From RGIG1681 sp017467625 (lineage in GTDB: Bacteria > Bacillota > Clostridia > Christensenellales > UBA1242), in assembly GCA_017467625.1 (NCBI GenBank), contig JAFUSN010000003.1, forward strand, positions 1 through 64,000: 64,000 bases of DNA. The letters are read 5' to 3'. This document shows, piece after piece, positions 26,628 through 34,824 of this stretch; within the stretch, counting starts at the first letter, position 1; every line of letters starts with the position of its first letter. Under the pieces are notes generated by a model that saw only the letters and a program-made list of their open reading frames with translations, ran no database searches and was not told the origin of the DNA. Position numbers and translations under genes: made by a program.

Positions 26628-27395
26628 TTACTCAACATTAATTTTAATTTCTGACAGAGCGTCCTTTTCAAGTCTTGAAACTTGAGCTTGACTAATTCCA
26701 ATTTCGTTAGAAATTTCAACCTGAGTTTTTCCTGTGAAATATCTTAAATAAAGAATTTCTTGTTCACGCCTTCCAAGATGCTTAATTGCTTCTCGGAGGG
26801 CGGTTTTTTCTAGTATTTCTTCATTAGAAGAGTCTTTTAATTGGTCTAAAACGAGCATTGAATCGTCATCGTCATGAAAAACACTATCATAGAGTGAAAT
26901 AGGTTCACTAATTGCATCAAGTGCTTCAGAAATTTGTTTAATTGAAAGTCCTGTTTCAGTTGCAATTTCATTAGTTGTTGGTTCATAAATGCCAAGTTTT
27001 TCAAGTTTTTCTTTTGCTTGAATAATTTTATAGGCTGTATCACGAATGCTTCTGGTGATTTTAATTGTGCTTGAATCACGCAAAAATTTTCTTATTTCGC
27101 CAATAATCATTGGCACTGCATACGTTGAAAATTTTACCCCAAGTGAAATATCAAAGTTGTCAATTGATTTAATCAGCCCAATAATTCCAACTTGAAAAAT
27201 GTCATCCACATTGTCTTTGCTTGATGAAAATCTTTGAACAATTGATAAAACTAGTCTCATATTGTAAATTATAAATTCTTCACGTGCTTCTTGATTTCCA
27301 GATTTAACTTCTTTCATAAGTTCCTCTAGTTTTTGACTTGTGCATTTTGGAAGTGTGGAAGTGTCAACTCCACAAATAACAACCTTATTTGCCAT
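26628..27395 (-). CDS. sigG: RNA polymerase sporulation sigma factor SigG
   Basis: Forespore-specific late sigma factor, 255 residues. The N-terminus MANKVVICGVDTSTLP matches the conserved opening of sigma-G. Region 2 includes NVDDIFQVGIIGLIKSIDNF, the sigma-F/G-type block KFSTYAVPMIIGEIRKFLRD follows, and region 4 ends SQAQVSRLEK. The ATG at 27395 is preferred over a TTG four codons earlier because homologues start there. In Bacillus and most clostridia sigG lies downstream of sigE in the same direction. Here it is inverted and convergent. It is divergent from the ylmC-like gene. Confidence 0.95.
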   Translation of the reverse strand: MANKVVICGVDTSTLPKCTSQKLEELMKEVKSGNQEAREEFIIYNMRLVLSIVQRFSSSKDNVDDIFQVGIIGLIKSIDNFDISLGVKFSTYAVPMIIGEIRKFLRDSSTIKITRSIRDTAYKIIQAKEKLEKLGIYEPTTNEIATETGLSIKQISEALDAISEPISLYDSVFHDDDDSMLVLDQLKDSSNEEILEKTALREAIKHLGRREQEILYLRYFTGKTQVEISNEIGISQAQVSRLEKDALSEIKINVE

Positions 27396-27480
27396 ACTGA
27401 ACCTCAATTTTATTTTTTCACTTAAAAATAAAAATTATTCATCATGTGTTAGTTATTAATTTTTTTGAATATAATTTAGT

Positions 27481-27861
27481 ATGGAAATTTCACTAACTGA
27501 GTTAAAAGAAAAAGAAGTTGTTAATGTTTATGATGGAAAAAGGCTTGGTCGCATTTTAGACCTTGTTTTTGACTCTGAAACTGGAATTGTAAGTGGAATT
27601 GTTGTTCCAGGTGAAAAGAAATTATTTAAAAGAAACGATGGTTTATTTGTGCCGCTTGAAAAAATTAAAAGAATTGGTGATGATGTAATTTTAATTGGGC
27701 TCCAATTTCAGGTCGGTTTTCAAAATGTTGGTTTGGGGAATAAAAAAATAAAAAAGAATCTATATGCCGGAAATTATTATTCAGGGCAAAATTTAAACTT
27801 TAATAATGGTCAAGGTCAGTCAAAAAAGGTAAGTTATGTTCGTTATAGAAGGGTAAAATAA
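27481..27861 (+). CDS. YlmC/YmxH-family PRC-barrel sporulation protein
   Basis: A 126-residue protein. An N-terminal PRC-barrel-like domain (about 1-80; KRLGRILDLVFDSETGIVSGIVVPG) matches the YlmC/YmxH family, which is tied to sporulation loci in clostridia. The tail is Asn/Gly/Gln-rich and basic (NLNFNNGQGQSKKVSYVRYRR), a form not typical of the family. There is no ribosome site: TATAAT (27470-27475) ends 5 bp before the ATG, so translation probably starts at the 5' end of the mRNA. It is divergent from sigG, which is its usual neighbour. Confidence 0.85.
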   Translation: MEISLTELKEKEVVNVYDGKRLGRILDLVFDSETGIVSGIVVPGEKKLFKRNDGLFVPLEKIKRIGDDVILIGLQFQVGFQNVGLGNKKIKKNLYAGNYYSGQNLNFNNGQGQSKKVSYVRYRRVK

Positions 27862-27883
27862 TTACACTTATTAGTTTTTATAT

Positions 27884-27912
27884 TTGCAAAAAATATAAAA
27901 AGTGTGTATGAT
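27884..27912 (+). promoter_or_regulatory. Promoter of nrdR
   Basis: TTGCAA (27884-27889), 17-bp spacer, TATGAT (27907-27912), followed by AGAGG and the nrdR start. Confidence 0.7.
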
Positions 27913-27931
27913 ATAAGCAGAGGAAAAAACT

Positions 27932-28447
27932 ATGAAATGTTTATATTGTGGCTCAGAAGATAGTAAAGTTATTGATTCAAGGGTTAGCGAGGAATTAAAT
28001 GCAATAAAAAGACGTCGTGAATGCCTTGAATGTGGACGAAGGTTTAATACTTTTGAAACGATTGAAGTGACACCAATAATGGTTGTTAAAAGCAATGGCA
28101 ATAGGGAAAGATTCTCATCATCAAAGGTAAAAAACGGAATTGTTAAAGCATGTGAAAAAAGGCCTGTTTCAATGGCTGATATTGACAAGCTTGTTTCTGA
28201 AATTGAAAAGAAAGTTTATAACAGTATGGAAGAGGAAATTTCTTCAAAAGTTATCGGCGAATATGTTATGGAAGGACTTAAAGATCTTGATGAGGTTTCA
28301 TACATAAGATTTGCGTCAATTTACAAAAAATTTAAAGATGTTTCAATGTTTTTTAATTTTGTCAATGAGTTCGAAAGTATGCTAAAAGACACGGAGGCTA
28401 ATAAAGATAAAAAAGAAGTTCAAGAAAACAACGAAACCAAAAAGTAA
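27932..28447 (+). CDS. nrdR: Transcriptional repressor NrdR
   Basis: Zinc-ribbon and ATP-cone repressor of ribonucleotide reductase genes. The 171-residue protein begins MKCLYCGSEDSKVIDSR; its zinc ribbon uses two CxxC pairs (C3/C6 and CLEC near residue 31). The ATP-cone follows with VVKSNGNRERFSSSKVKNGI. The C-terminal tail (DTEANKDKKEVQENNETKK) is longer and more charged than in most NrdR. It is flanked by its own promoter and a terminator. nrdR near sporulation sigma genes is a common clostridial arrangement. Confidence 0.97.
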   Translation: MKCLYCGSEDSKVIDSRVSEELNAIKRRRECLECGRRFNTFETIEVTPIMVVKSNGNRERFSSSKVKNGIVKACEKRPVSMADIDKLVSEIEKKVYNSMEEEISSKVIGEYVMEGLKDLDEVSYIRFASIYKKFKDVSMFFNFVNEFESMLKDTEANKDKKEVQENNETKK

Positions 28448-28468
28448 CCCAATGGGTTATTTTTTTTA
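28445..28468 (+). terminator. Rho-independent terminator after nrdR
   Basis: TAACCC and GGGTTA form a short stem (AAT loop) with eight T. The stop codon is part of the stem. Confidence 0.85.
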
Positions 28469-28490
28469 TTGTTAAATAATATTATTTACT

Positions 28491-28721
28491 ATGTTAAATT
28501 TAAGTGAATGCAAAGTAAATAAGAATTATGTCATAAAAAAAATTGAAATTAAAAATCGACAGGTTTTATCTAGGCTGGCTGACTTTGTAATTAGTGAAAA
28601 TCAAAAAATTAAATTTATAGCAAAATGTTTTGGGAATGGGGCATTTTTAATTTCTGTTAATGAAATTGAGTATGCTATTGATTTTCTTATTGCAAATCAC
28701 ATTACAGTTGAGGCAATATGA
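28491..28721 (+). CDS. feoA: FeoA-like ferrous iron transport accessory protein
   Basis: A 76-residue protein with the FeoA/SH3-like layout: LSECKVNKNYVIKKIEIKNRQ, then a short barrel ending in a residue pattern like FeoA. It overlaps the feoB start by 4 bp, the usual coupling, and this position carries much of the call because sequence similarity is weak. No ribosome site is present; TATTAT (28480-28485) ends 5 bp before the ATG, suggesting a leaderless transcript starting just after the nrdR terminator. FeoA is thought to bind FeoB and help iron uptake. Confidence 0.7.
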   Translation: MLNLSECKVNKNYVIKKIEIKNRQVLSRLADFVISENQKIKFIAKCFGNGAFLISVNEIEYAIDFLIANHITVEAI

Positions 28722-30625
28722 AAAAAATAATTTTGGTTGGCAACCCAAATTGTGGGAAAACAACTCTCTTAAATTCACTTTGCTCTGCTCATGAAAAAGC
28801 GAGTAATTGGCACGGTGTTACAGTTGATGTTGTTTCAAAATATTGTGAACTTAATGGTGAAAAAGTTTTGGTTTTTGATATCCCTGGAATATATAGTTTG
28901 AACGGGTATTCAAATGAAGAGAAAATAGCTTGTGAGTTTTTAAATAACAATAAAGATGCATTAATTTTAAATGTTGTTGATGCTGGGGCGGCTGAAAGAA
29001 GCTTAAAGTTAACACTAGAATTAGTTGAAAATGGATTTAATGTTTTTGTTGTATTTAACATGGCAAACGAAATTTCAAAAAATAAAAAATTTGAAATTGA
29101 AAAAGTATTTTCTCACGAGTCAGTTTTTGTTGATGCGCGCAAGGTCTCTGATGTGCAAAAAATAAAAAAGATTATCACAAAACTTGGAAACAAAAAAGTG
29201 CAAAACAACAAAAAATTAATTGAAAAATTAACAAATTTTAAAATAAATCAAAATTTAAAAGTAACGAAATCTGAAAAATTTGACGGTATATTTTTAAATA
29301 AATTTATATTTTCAATTATATTCTTAATTGTATTATTTGGTGTTTTTTATATCGTTTTTGGCAATTTTGGAGATTTTTTAACAAAAATTTTTAGTGGTTT
29401 TGTTGATTTGATTTTTGGTTTTTTTGAATCGTTAATAATTAAATTAAATGCAAATGAAGTTATTAAATCATTTTTAATTAATGGCATTTTTGCACCAATT
29501 AAAACTATTATTGAGTTTATTCCTCAAATTGCACTTTTAATGTTTTTAATAAATATGTTAGAAGATACTGGGTTAATGTCGAGAATTGCTTTTATGTTTG
29601 ATGGTGCACTTAAAAAAATTGGACTAACTGGAAAAGCTCTTTTTAGTTTAATGATGGGATATGGGTGCACGGTTTCAGCTGTTATGACGACTAGAAATTT
29701 GGAAAATAAAAACTTAAGGCATAAAACTTTATCACTAATTCCATTTACAACATGTTCTGCCAAGCTTCCAATTTTTTTGTGTTTGACTTCTGTATTTTTT
29801 AACAAGTTTAAATATTTGTTTGTAATTGGTCTATATTTGTTTTCAATTGTTATTGGAATTATTTTTATGTGGCTAACAAAAGGAAAGTCTACTAACAAAA
29901 ATTTATTTATTTTTGAAATTCCAAAATATCGTTTTCCTAATTTTAAAAAAATACTTACTGATTTATTTTTAACAATTAAAGAATTTTTGATTAAAGTGGG
30001 TTCAATCATACTCGTTTTCAGTGTTTTAATTTGGTTTTTGCAGAATTTTAGTTTATCATTCCAATATATTGGAAATTCAAATTTTTCAAATTCAATTTTA
30101 TTTAATCTTTCAAACTTTTTATCACATGGTTTTAAGTTTATTGGTCTTGAAAGTGCTGGAATTGTGGCTTCATTAATAATTGGGCTTGTTGCCAAAGAAA
30201 TGATTGTTGTTTCAATGTGTTTGATGAATGGTGTCTCCGGAATTGAAGCGTTATCTGCATCATTGGTTAATTCTGCATCGGTGTGTTCATTTACTTCAGC
30301 TTCTGCACTTTCATTTTTGGTTTTTGTGCTTCTATATTCTCCATGTCTATCTGCTCTTTCAACTATTAAAAATGAATTTGGAACAAAAGAAGCTTTAAAA
30401 ATGTTTTTTAAACAATTTTTAATTGCATTTTTAGTATCTGGACTTGTGTTTAATTTTTATTTATACATAAATAAAATTTGGGTTTTCTTTGCAATTTTAA
30501 TTGTTGCAATTATTATAATTTTTATGATAAAATTTCTTCGTAAGAAAAAATATTTAAGAGGCTGCTATGATTGCAAAAAAGTTTGTGGCAACAAAACCTT
30601 TAACCGTTTTGGAACTTCTAACTGA
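28718..30625 (+). CDS. feoB: Ferrous iron transport protein B
   Basis: GTPase-coupled Fe(II) importer in the cytoplasmic membrane. The 635-residue protein has an N-terminal G domain (G1 GNPNCGKTT at residues 8-16; VFDIPGIYSLNGYSNEE as switch II). After a linker comes the membrane domain with the two conserved gates, including MMGYGCTVSAVMTTR and FTTCSAKLPIF. The G4 motif NKxD is replaced by FNMANE, which may weaken guanine specificity. The C-terminus ends in a Cys-containing tail (GCYDCKKVCG). Its last 59 bp overlap the next gene. FeoB is typical of bacteria living without oxygen. Confidence 0.95.
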   Translation: MKKIILVGNPNCGKTTLLNSLCSAHEKASNWHGVTVDVVSKYCELNGEKVLVFDIPGIYSLNGYSNEEKIACEFLNNNKDALILNVVDAGAAERSLKLTLELVENGFNVFVVFNMANEISKNKKFEIEKVFSHESVFVDARKVSDVQKIKKIITKLGNKKVQNNKKLIEKLTNFKINQNLKVTKSEKFDGIFLNKFIFSIIFLIVLFGVFYIVFGNFGDFLTKIFSGFVDLIFGFFESLIIKLNANEVIKSFLINGIFAPIKTIIEFIPQIALLMFLINMLEDTGLMSRIAFMFDGALKKIGLTGKALFSLMMGYGCTVSAVMTTRNLENKNLRHKTLSLIPFTTCSAKLPIFLCLTSVFFNKFKYLFVIGLYLFSIVIGIIFMWLTKGKSTNKNLFIFEIPKYRFPNFKKILTDLFLTIKEFLIKVGSIILVFSVLIWFLQNFSLSFQYIGNSNFSNSILFNLSNFLSHGFKFIGLESAGIVASLIIGLVAKEMIVVSMCLMNGVSGIEALSASLVNSASVCSFTSASALSFLVFVLLYSPCLSALSTIKNEFGTKEALKMFFKQFLIAFLVSGLVFNFYLYINKIWVFFAILIVAIIIIFMIKFLRKKKYLRGCYDCKKVCGNKTFNRFGTSN

Positions 30626-31424
30626 AAATGGATTTTCATATAATGAAGTCCAAAAATTAATGCGAAAGAAAGACGTTAAAGTTAATGGAAAGAGAATTAA
30701 TGAAAATTTAAAATTAAACTCTAATGATGAACTCGTGGTTTATGTTGCTTCTGACACTAAAAATATAAAAATTTATTATGAAGATGAAAATCTTTTGGTT
30801 GCTTTTAAACCACGAATGATTGAAACAGCAAAATTAGATTCTTCAAATTCATTTCAAGCAACACTTGAAAAATTATTAATGATAGAACTTTTTGCTGTAC
30901 ACAGGCTTGATAGGAACACAAGTGGGCTTGTTGTTTTCGCTAAAAATCAAAAAGCAAAAACTGAACTTGACTTAGCTTTTAAAAATAGGACAATTCATAA
31001 GTTTTATTTAGCTGAAATTATTGGTAGATTAAATTCACCAACTCAAACATTGAAAGCATATCTCAAAAAAGATGCACAAAATGCAAAAGTTATAATTTCT
31101 AATGAAAAACTAGATGGCTACAGTGAAATTATAACGAAATTTACAGAGGTTAAAAACCTTGGAGAGACTTCAATTGTTGAGGTTGAACTTATAACTGGTA
31201 AAACGCATCAAATTCGTGCACATTTAGCATTTATTTCTCATCCAATTATTGGTGATGAAAAATACGGAGTTTCAGCAATTAATAAAAAGTTTAAACGCAA
31301 GTTTCAAAGTTTAACTGCTTACAAATTTATTTTTAATTTTAAAACTGAAATGCTTTCATATTTAAATGGAAAAGTTATTGAACTCAATTGCGAAGATATA
31401 GATTTTTTGTCAAATAATAAATAA
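30567..31424 (+). CDS. RluA-family pseudouridine synthase
   Basis: A second member of the RluA family, 285 residues. It has an N-terminal S4-like domain (LTVLELLTENGFSYNEVQKL...VKVNGKRI) and the catalytic motif HRLDRNTSGLVVFAKN with the nucleophilic Asp. TGKTHQIRAH is the C-terminal signature. AGAGGCTGCT precedes the ATG. The start lies inside feoB; a later start would remove the S4 domain. It probably modifies rRNA or tRNA, but the target cannot be assigned. Confidence 0.9.
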   Translation: MIAKKFVATKPLTVLELLTENGFSYNEVQKLMRKKDVKVNGKRINENLKLNSNDELVVYVASDTKNIKIYYEDENLLVAFKPRMIETAKLDSSNSFQATLEKLLMIELFAVHRLDRNTSGLVVFAKNQKAKTELDLAFKNRTIHKFYLAEIIGRLNSPTQTLKAYLKKDAQNAKVIISNEKLDGYSEIITKFTEVKNLGETSIVEVELITGKTHQIRAHLAFISHPIIGDEKYGVSAINKKFKRKFQSLTAYKFIFNFKTEMLSYLNGKVIELNCEDIDFLSNNK

Positions 31425-31448
31425 TTTTAAATCTCTTTTACATACTAG
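31420..31448 (+). promoter_or_regulatory. Candidate sigma-E promoter for the DUF1614-spoIIP pair
   Basis: AATAATT (31420-31426), 14-bp spacer, CATACTAG (31441-31448). This resembles the sigma-E form (TCATATT-N14-CATACAAT) and has the right spacing. It overlaps the terminator hairpin of the upstream gene. Confidence 0.45.
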
Positions 31449-31466
31449 TTGTAAAGGAGATTTTTT
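31429..31466 (+). terminator. Terminator hairpin that also carries the next ribosome site
   Basis: AAATCTCTTTTA pairs with TAAAGGAGATTT (one G-T pair) around an 11-nt loop, then T to the ATG at 31467. The GGAG of the 3' arm is the ribosome site of the next gene. Read-through transcripts would therefore hide that site, while a transcript starting within the loop would expose it. Confidence 0.7.
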
Positions 31467-32240
31467 ATGTCAGTTAGTCTATGGATTGTAACAATTTTAA
31501 TTTTGCTTGTTATGTTTGGTGCCGGACAAAGAATTTTGGATAGTTTGAGGTTAAGTGACTCGGCAGCACTAATTATTTTAATTTTTATTTGCATAGGAAT
31601 AATAATTCCTCCAATTTGGATTGGTGAATATTTTTGCTTTTCAATTGGTGGCTTTTTAATTCCGCTTGGACTTTCAATTTATATGCTCATTTCTTGTGGA
31701 CTATCTAGGGATTTACTTCGTGCATTTTTGGGAACAATTTTAGTTGCTGGGTTAATTTATGCTCTTGAATGGATTTTGCCAAGTGAACCAGAAAAAGTAA
31801 TTATTGACAATATGTATATTTACGGGGTTGTTGCTGGAATTGTTGCATATGTTCTTGGAAGAAGTCGTAGGAACGCTTTTATTTCATGTTTGTTTGGTTT
31901 AACACTTGCAAGTCTTGTTCAATGGATAATAAATTTTGCAAATCACACGCCAAGTATTTTAGGTCTTGGAGTTGGAGGTGCGTTTGGTGCTTATATTGTT
32001 TCCATTGTAATTTCAGTGGCTGTGAGTGAATTTTTGGGAAGATGTTTTGAATCAGCAAAAAAAGATAAAGATCAAAAAGAATTTAATTTTGAAACTCACA
32101 CCTATGATTCAGAGAAAAATGGGAAATTTAATCACACTAAAAAACAAGCTAAAAAAACCGCAAAAAAAGATGCGCTAATTACGAAAAATGTTAATATAGC
32201 ACCTAAAAAACAAAAATTAAATCGTGCGGAGGTTAAATAA
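31467..32240 (+). CDS. DUF1614-like membrane protein next to spoIIP
   Basis: A 257-residue protein with six or so hydrophobic helices (residues 1-190) and a charged, Lys-rich cytoplasmic tail (200-257). The opening FGAGQRILDSLRLSDSAALI matches the pattern of the DUF1614 family (GxGxRxLDxxRLSxxxAL). Its stop overlaps the spoIIP start by one base, so the two are co-translated. DUF1614 proteins often occur in spore formers next to spoIIP-type or engulfment genes; a sporulation role is inferred from context. The ribosome site lies in the 3' arm of the preceding terminator. Confidence 0.75.
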   Translation: MSVSLWIVTILILLVMFGAGQRILDSLRLSDSAALIILIFICIGIIIPPIWIGEYFCFSIGGFLIPLGLSIYMLISCGLSRDLLRAFLGTILVAGLIYALEWILPSEPEKVIIDNMYIYGVVAGIVAYVLGRSRRNAFISCLFGLTLASLVQWIINFANHTPSILGLGVGGAFGAYIVSIVISVAVSEFLGRCFESAKKDKDQKEFNFETHTYDSEKNGKFNHTKKQAKKTAKKDALITKNVNIAPKKQKLNRAEVK

Positions 32241-33385
32241 TGAAAAAATTAGTTTTATTTTTAATGACAATTATTGTTGGTTTTGGCATTAATCAGCACA
32301 CCTTATTTGCAAGCGCGAAAACAAATGAAAATTATTTTACTGTTTATTTAGATGATGCAAAAAAAGAGGTTCTGTTTGTTAAAGGTGATGATGTTTCAAA
32401 TGGCGATATGTATTTATCATCTGACAATAAACTTTATGAAATTTCAAGTGTTGATGAAGGTAATAAAAGTGCAGTTGCAAAGTTTATAAAAAATGAAACG
32501 CTTCCAGAATTTAATATTAAAAGAGCAACATCAAACAAAACAGCAAATGCAGCAAAAGTTAAAAAAGTTGGAATTTATCATACTCATAATGATGAAAGTT
32601 ATTACACGCCTGATGGAACCGATTCAGTTTATGGAAAAGGTGGAATTCATGATGTTGGAAAGGCGCTTTCAAACAACTTTAATAAACTTGGAATTGAAAC
32701 AGTTTATAGAGAGGATTTACATTTGCCGCACAACTCTGGTGCTTACACCAGAAGTCAGGTTACGGCTTCATCAATTTTAAATCAAGGTGTTGATGGAATT
32801 TTTGATATTCATAGAGATTCAACTCCACGAAAAGAATATGTTAGAAAAATTGATGGCGAAGAAATGAGTGCAGTTCGAATGGTTGTGGGAAAATCAAGTG
32901 CAAATTTTGAAGAAAACAAAAATTTTGCATACACAGTAAAAGCTTATGCAGATAAAATTTACCCAGGACTAATTAAAGATATTTATCTTGGAAAGGGAAA
33001 TTACAATCAACAGCTTTCAACTCGTGCAATGCTTTTTGAATTTGGTTCTGAAAATGTGGAAAAAGAACTTGCAACAAAGTCAACTGAAAAACTTGCAAAA
33101 GTTTTAGATGTTGTTTTATATGGTTCAAAATCAGCAAGTGAAATTTCAATGAGTGATGTTGCTTCAAACACAAGCAGCAGTGTTGAAATTGAGGGTCTTG
33201 TTGCTTCTGGAAATAAAAGTGCATCTTCAAATGAAACACTTTTTGTTGTTTTAGGTGTTGTTGGATTTGTTGCTGTTGTGTTTGCGCTGTTTATGATTTT
33301 TTCTAAAAATGCAAGATATAAAGTTTCAAGATTCTTTTCTGAAATGTTTGCGGGAATTTTTGGAAGGAAAAAAGTTAATCGTTAA
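32240..33385 (+). CDS. spoIIP: SpoIIP-like peptidoglycan amidase/endopeptidase
   Basis: Engulfment enzyme that degrades septal peptidoglycan with SpoIID. The catalytic core shows all family motifs: YHTHNDESY (about 113-121), FDIHRDS (188-194) and FEFGSENVEKEL (266-277). His114/His116, His191 and Glu267 are candidate metal ligands. The architecture is unusual: the N-terminus looks like a cleavable signal peptide (residues 1-26, ending ASA) and a membrane helix follows at the C-terminus (about 334-355) with a basic tail. Usual SpoIIP is held by an N-terminal helix. It is coupled to the DUF1614-like gene and ended by a strong terminator. Confidence 0.88.
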   Translation: MKKLVLFLMTIIVGFGINQHTLFASAKTNENYFTVYLDDAKKEVLFVKGDDVSNGDMYLSSDNKLYEISSVDEGNKSAVAKFIKNETLPEFNIKRATSNKTANAAKVKKVGIYHTHNDESYYTPDGTDSVYGKGGIHDVGKALSNNFNKLGIETVYREDLHLPHNSGAYTRSQVTASSILNQGVDGIFDIHRDSTPRKEYVRKIDGEEMSAVRMVVGKSSANFEENKNFAYTVKAYADKIYPGLIKDIYLGKGNYNQQLSTRAMLFEFGSENVEKELATKSTEKLAKVLDVVLYGSKSASEISMSDVASNTSSSVEIEGLVASGNKSASSNETLFVVLGVVGFVAVVFALFMIFSKNARYKVSRFFSEMFAGIFGRKKVNR

Positions 33386-33417
33386 AGAAGTCTAAATTAG
33401 ACTTCTTTTTTTATTTT
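33385..33417 (+). terminator. Rho-independent terminator after spoIIP
   Basis: AAGAAGTCTAA pairs with TTAGACTTCTT, then TTTTTATTTT. Confidence 0.92.
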
Positions 33418-33442
33418 GATAAAAATAAAGCCAATTAAAATC

Positions 33443-33471
33443 TTGCTAAAACGACGGCTTTTGGTTATAAT
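33443..33471 (+). promoter_or_regulatory. Promoter of der-plsY
   Basis: TTGCTA (33443-33448), 17-bp spacer, TATAAT (33466-33471), 18 bp before the der start. Confidence 0.75.
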
Positions 33472-33489
33472 ACATTCAGGAAGTAAAAT

Positions 33490-34815
33490 ATGAAAGAACC
33501 ATTAGTTGCAATTGTTGGTAGACCAAATGTTGGAAAATCAACCTTATTTAACAGGATTGTGGGAAAGAGAATTTCTATCGTTAATGATGAACCAGGTGTT
33601 ACGCGCGATAGAATTTTTGCGCGTGGTTCTTGGCTTGACAACACTTTTACTGTGATTGACACAGGCGGACTTGATTTTGAAAATCAAGATGAAATTTCAA
33701 GAAACATTGTCAAGCAAGCAAAACTTGCAATTGAAATGGCTGATGTAATTATTTTTGTTGTGGATTCAACCACTGGAATAACAAATCAAGATCGTGAAGT
33801 TGTTCAAGTTTTAAGGAAATCAAATAAAAATATTTTAGTGGCAGTTAATAAAGTTGACAATTATGATGAGTCAATTGCATATGAGTTTTATGAATTTGGT
33901 TTTGGTGAGCCATTTTTGATTTCGTCAACTCACGGAAAGGGTGTTGGTGATTTGCTTGATGCAGTGGTTGCAAATTTTGAAAAAGAAGCAATGACTGCTA
34001 AAGATGATAACACAATTAAAATTGCCATTGTTGGCAAACCAAATGCTGGAAAATCAAGTTTAACAAACAAGCTACTAGGTGAAGACAGAATGATTGTTTC
34101 AGATGTTGCTGGAACAACTCGTGACGCAGTTAATGTTCCGTTCAAATACCGCGGAAAGAAATATGAACTTATTGATACTGCTGGAATGAGAAGAAAAAGT
34201 AAAATTGAAGATGAAACAGTTGAAAGGTATTCAATAATAAGGTCGCTTGATGCTGTTAGAAATGCAGATATTGCAATTCTTGTAATTGATGCAAGTGAAG
34301 AAATTTCAGATCAAGATTTAAAAATTGCCAGTTTCATTAATGAAGAGAGCAAGCCTTCAGTTATTGTGCTTAACAAATGGGATTTAATTGATAAAGATAC
34401 AAACACAATGAACAGGTTTGAGAAAAAACTTGCAAATGAATTTGCATTTATGTCTTACTTTAAATCGGTTTATTTATCAGCTTTAACAGGAAAGAGAATT
34501 GAAACTCTTATGCAGGCTGTTGAAGAAGTGCTTGAAAACACAAAAAGAACAGTTACTGCAGGCGATTTAAATGATGTTTTGCAAGATGCATATAGAATTA
34601 ATGCTCCGGCTTTCCAAAAAGGAAAGAAACTCAAAATTTTCTACGCAACTCAGTCTGGAACAGAACCACCAACATTTGTTCTGTTTGTCAATGATATGAA
34701 TTTAATGACTGACAATTATTTGAGATATCTTGAAAATAATTTAAGAAAAGCATTTAATTTTGAAGGAACGCCAATAAAGATAAAAATGAAATGTAAAAGC
34801 GATTATGATTTTTAG
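33490..34815 (+). CDS. der: Ribosome biogenesis GTPase Der (EngA)
   Basis: Tandem G-domain GTPase for 50S assembly. In the 441-residue protein, domain 1 has GRPNVGKST (10-18), DTGG and NKVD; domain 2 has GKPNAGKSS (about 182-190), DTAGM and NKWD. The KH-like C-terminal domain follows (FVLFVNDMNLMTDNYLRYLE, then NNLR). AGGAAG precedes the ATG. It pairs with plsY, an arrangement shared by many Firmicutes, and SpoIVA, which usually follows, is also near. Confidence 0.98.
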   Translation: MKEPLVAIVGRPNVGKSTLFNRIVGKRISIVNDEPGVTRDRIFARGSWLDNTFTVIDTGGLDFENQDEISRNIVKQAKLAIEMADVIIFVVDSTTGITNQDREVVQVLRKSNKNILVAVNKVDNYDESIAYEFYEFGFGEPFLISSTHGKGVGDLLDAVVANFEKEAMTAKDDNTIKIAIVGKPNAGKSSLTNKLLGEDRMIVSDVAGTTRDAVNVPFKYRGKKYELIDTAGMRRKSKIEDETVERYSIIRSLDAVRNADIAILVIDASEEISDQDLKIASFINEESKPSVIVLNKWDLIDKDTNTMNRFEKKLANEFAFMSYFKSVYLSALTGKRIETLMQAVEEVLENTKRTVTAGDLNDVLQDAYRINAPAFQKGKKLKIFYATQSGTEPPTFVLFVNDMNLMTDNYLRYLENNLRKAFNFEGTPIKIKMKCKSDYDF

Positions 34816-34824
34816 GAGGTCATT

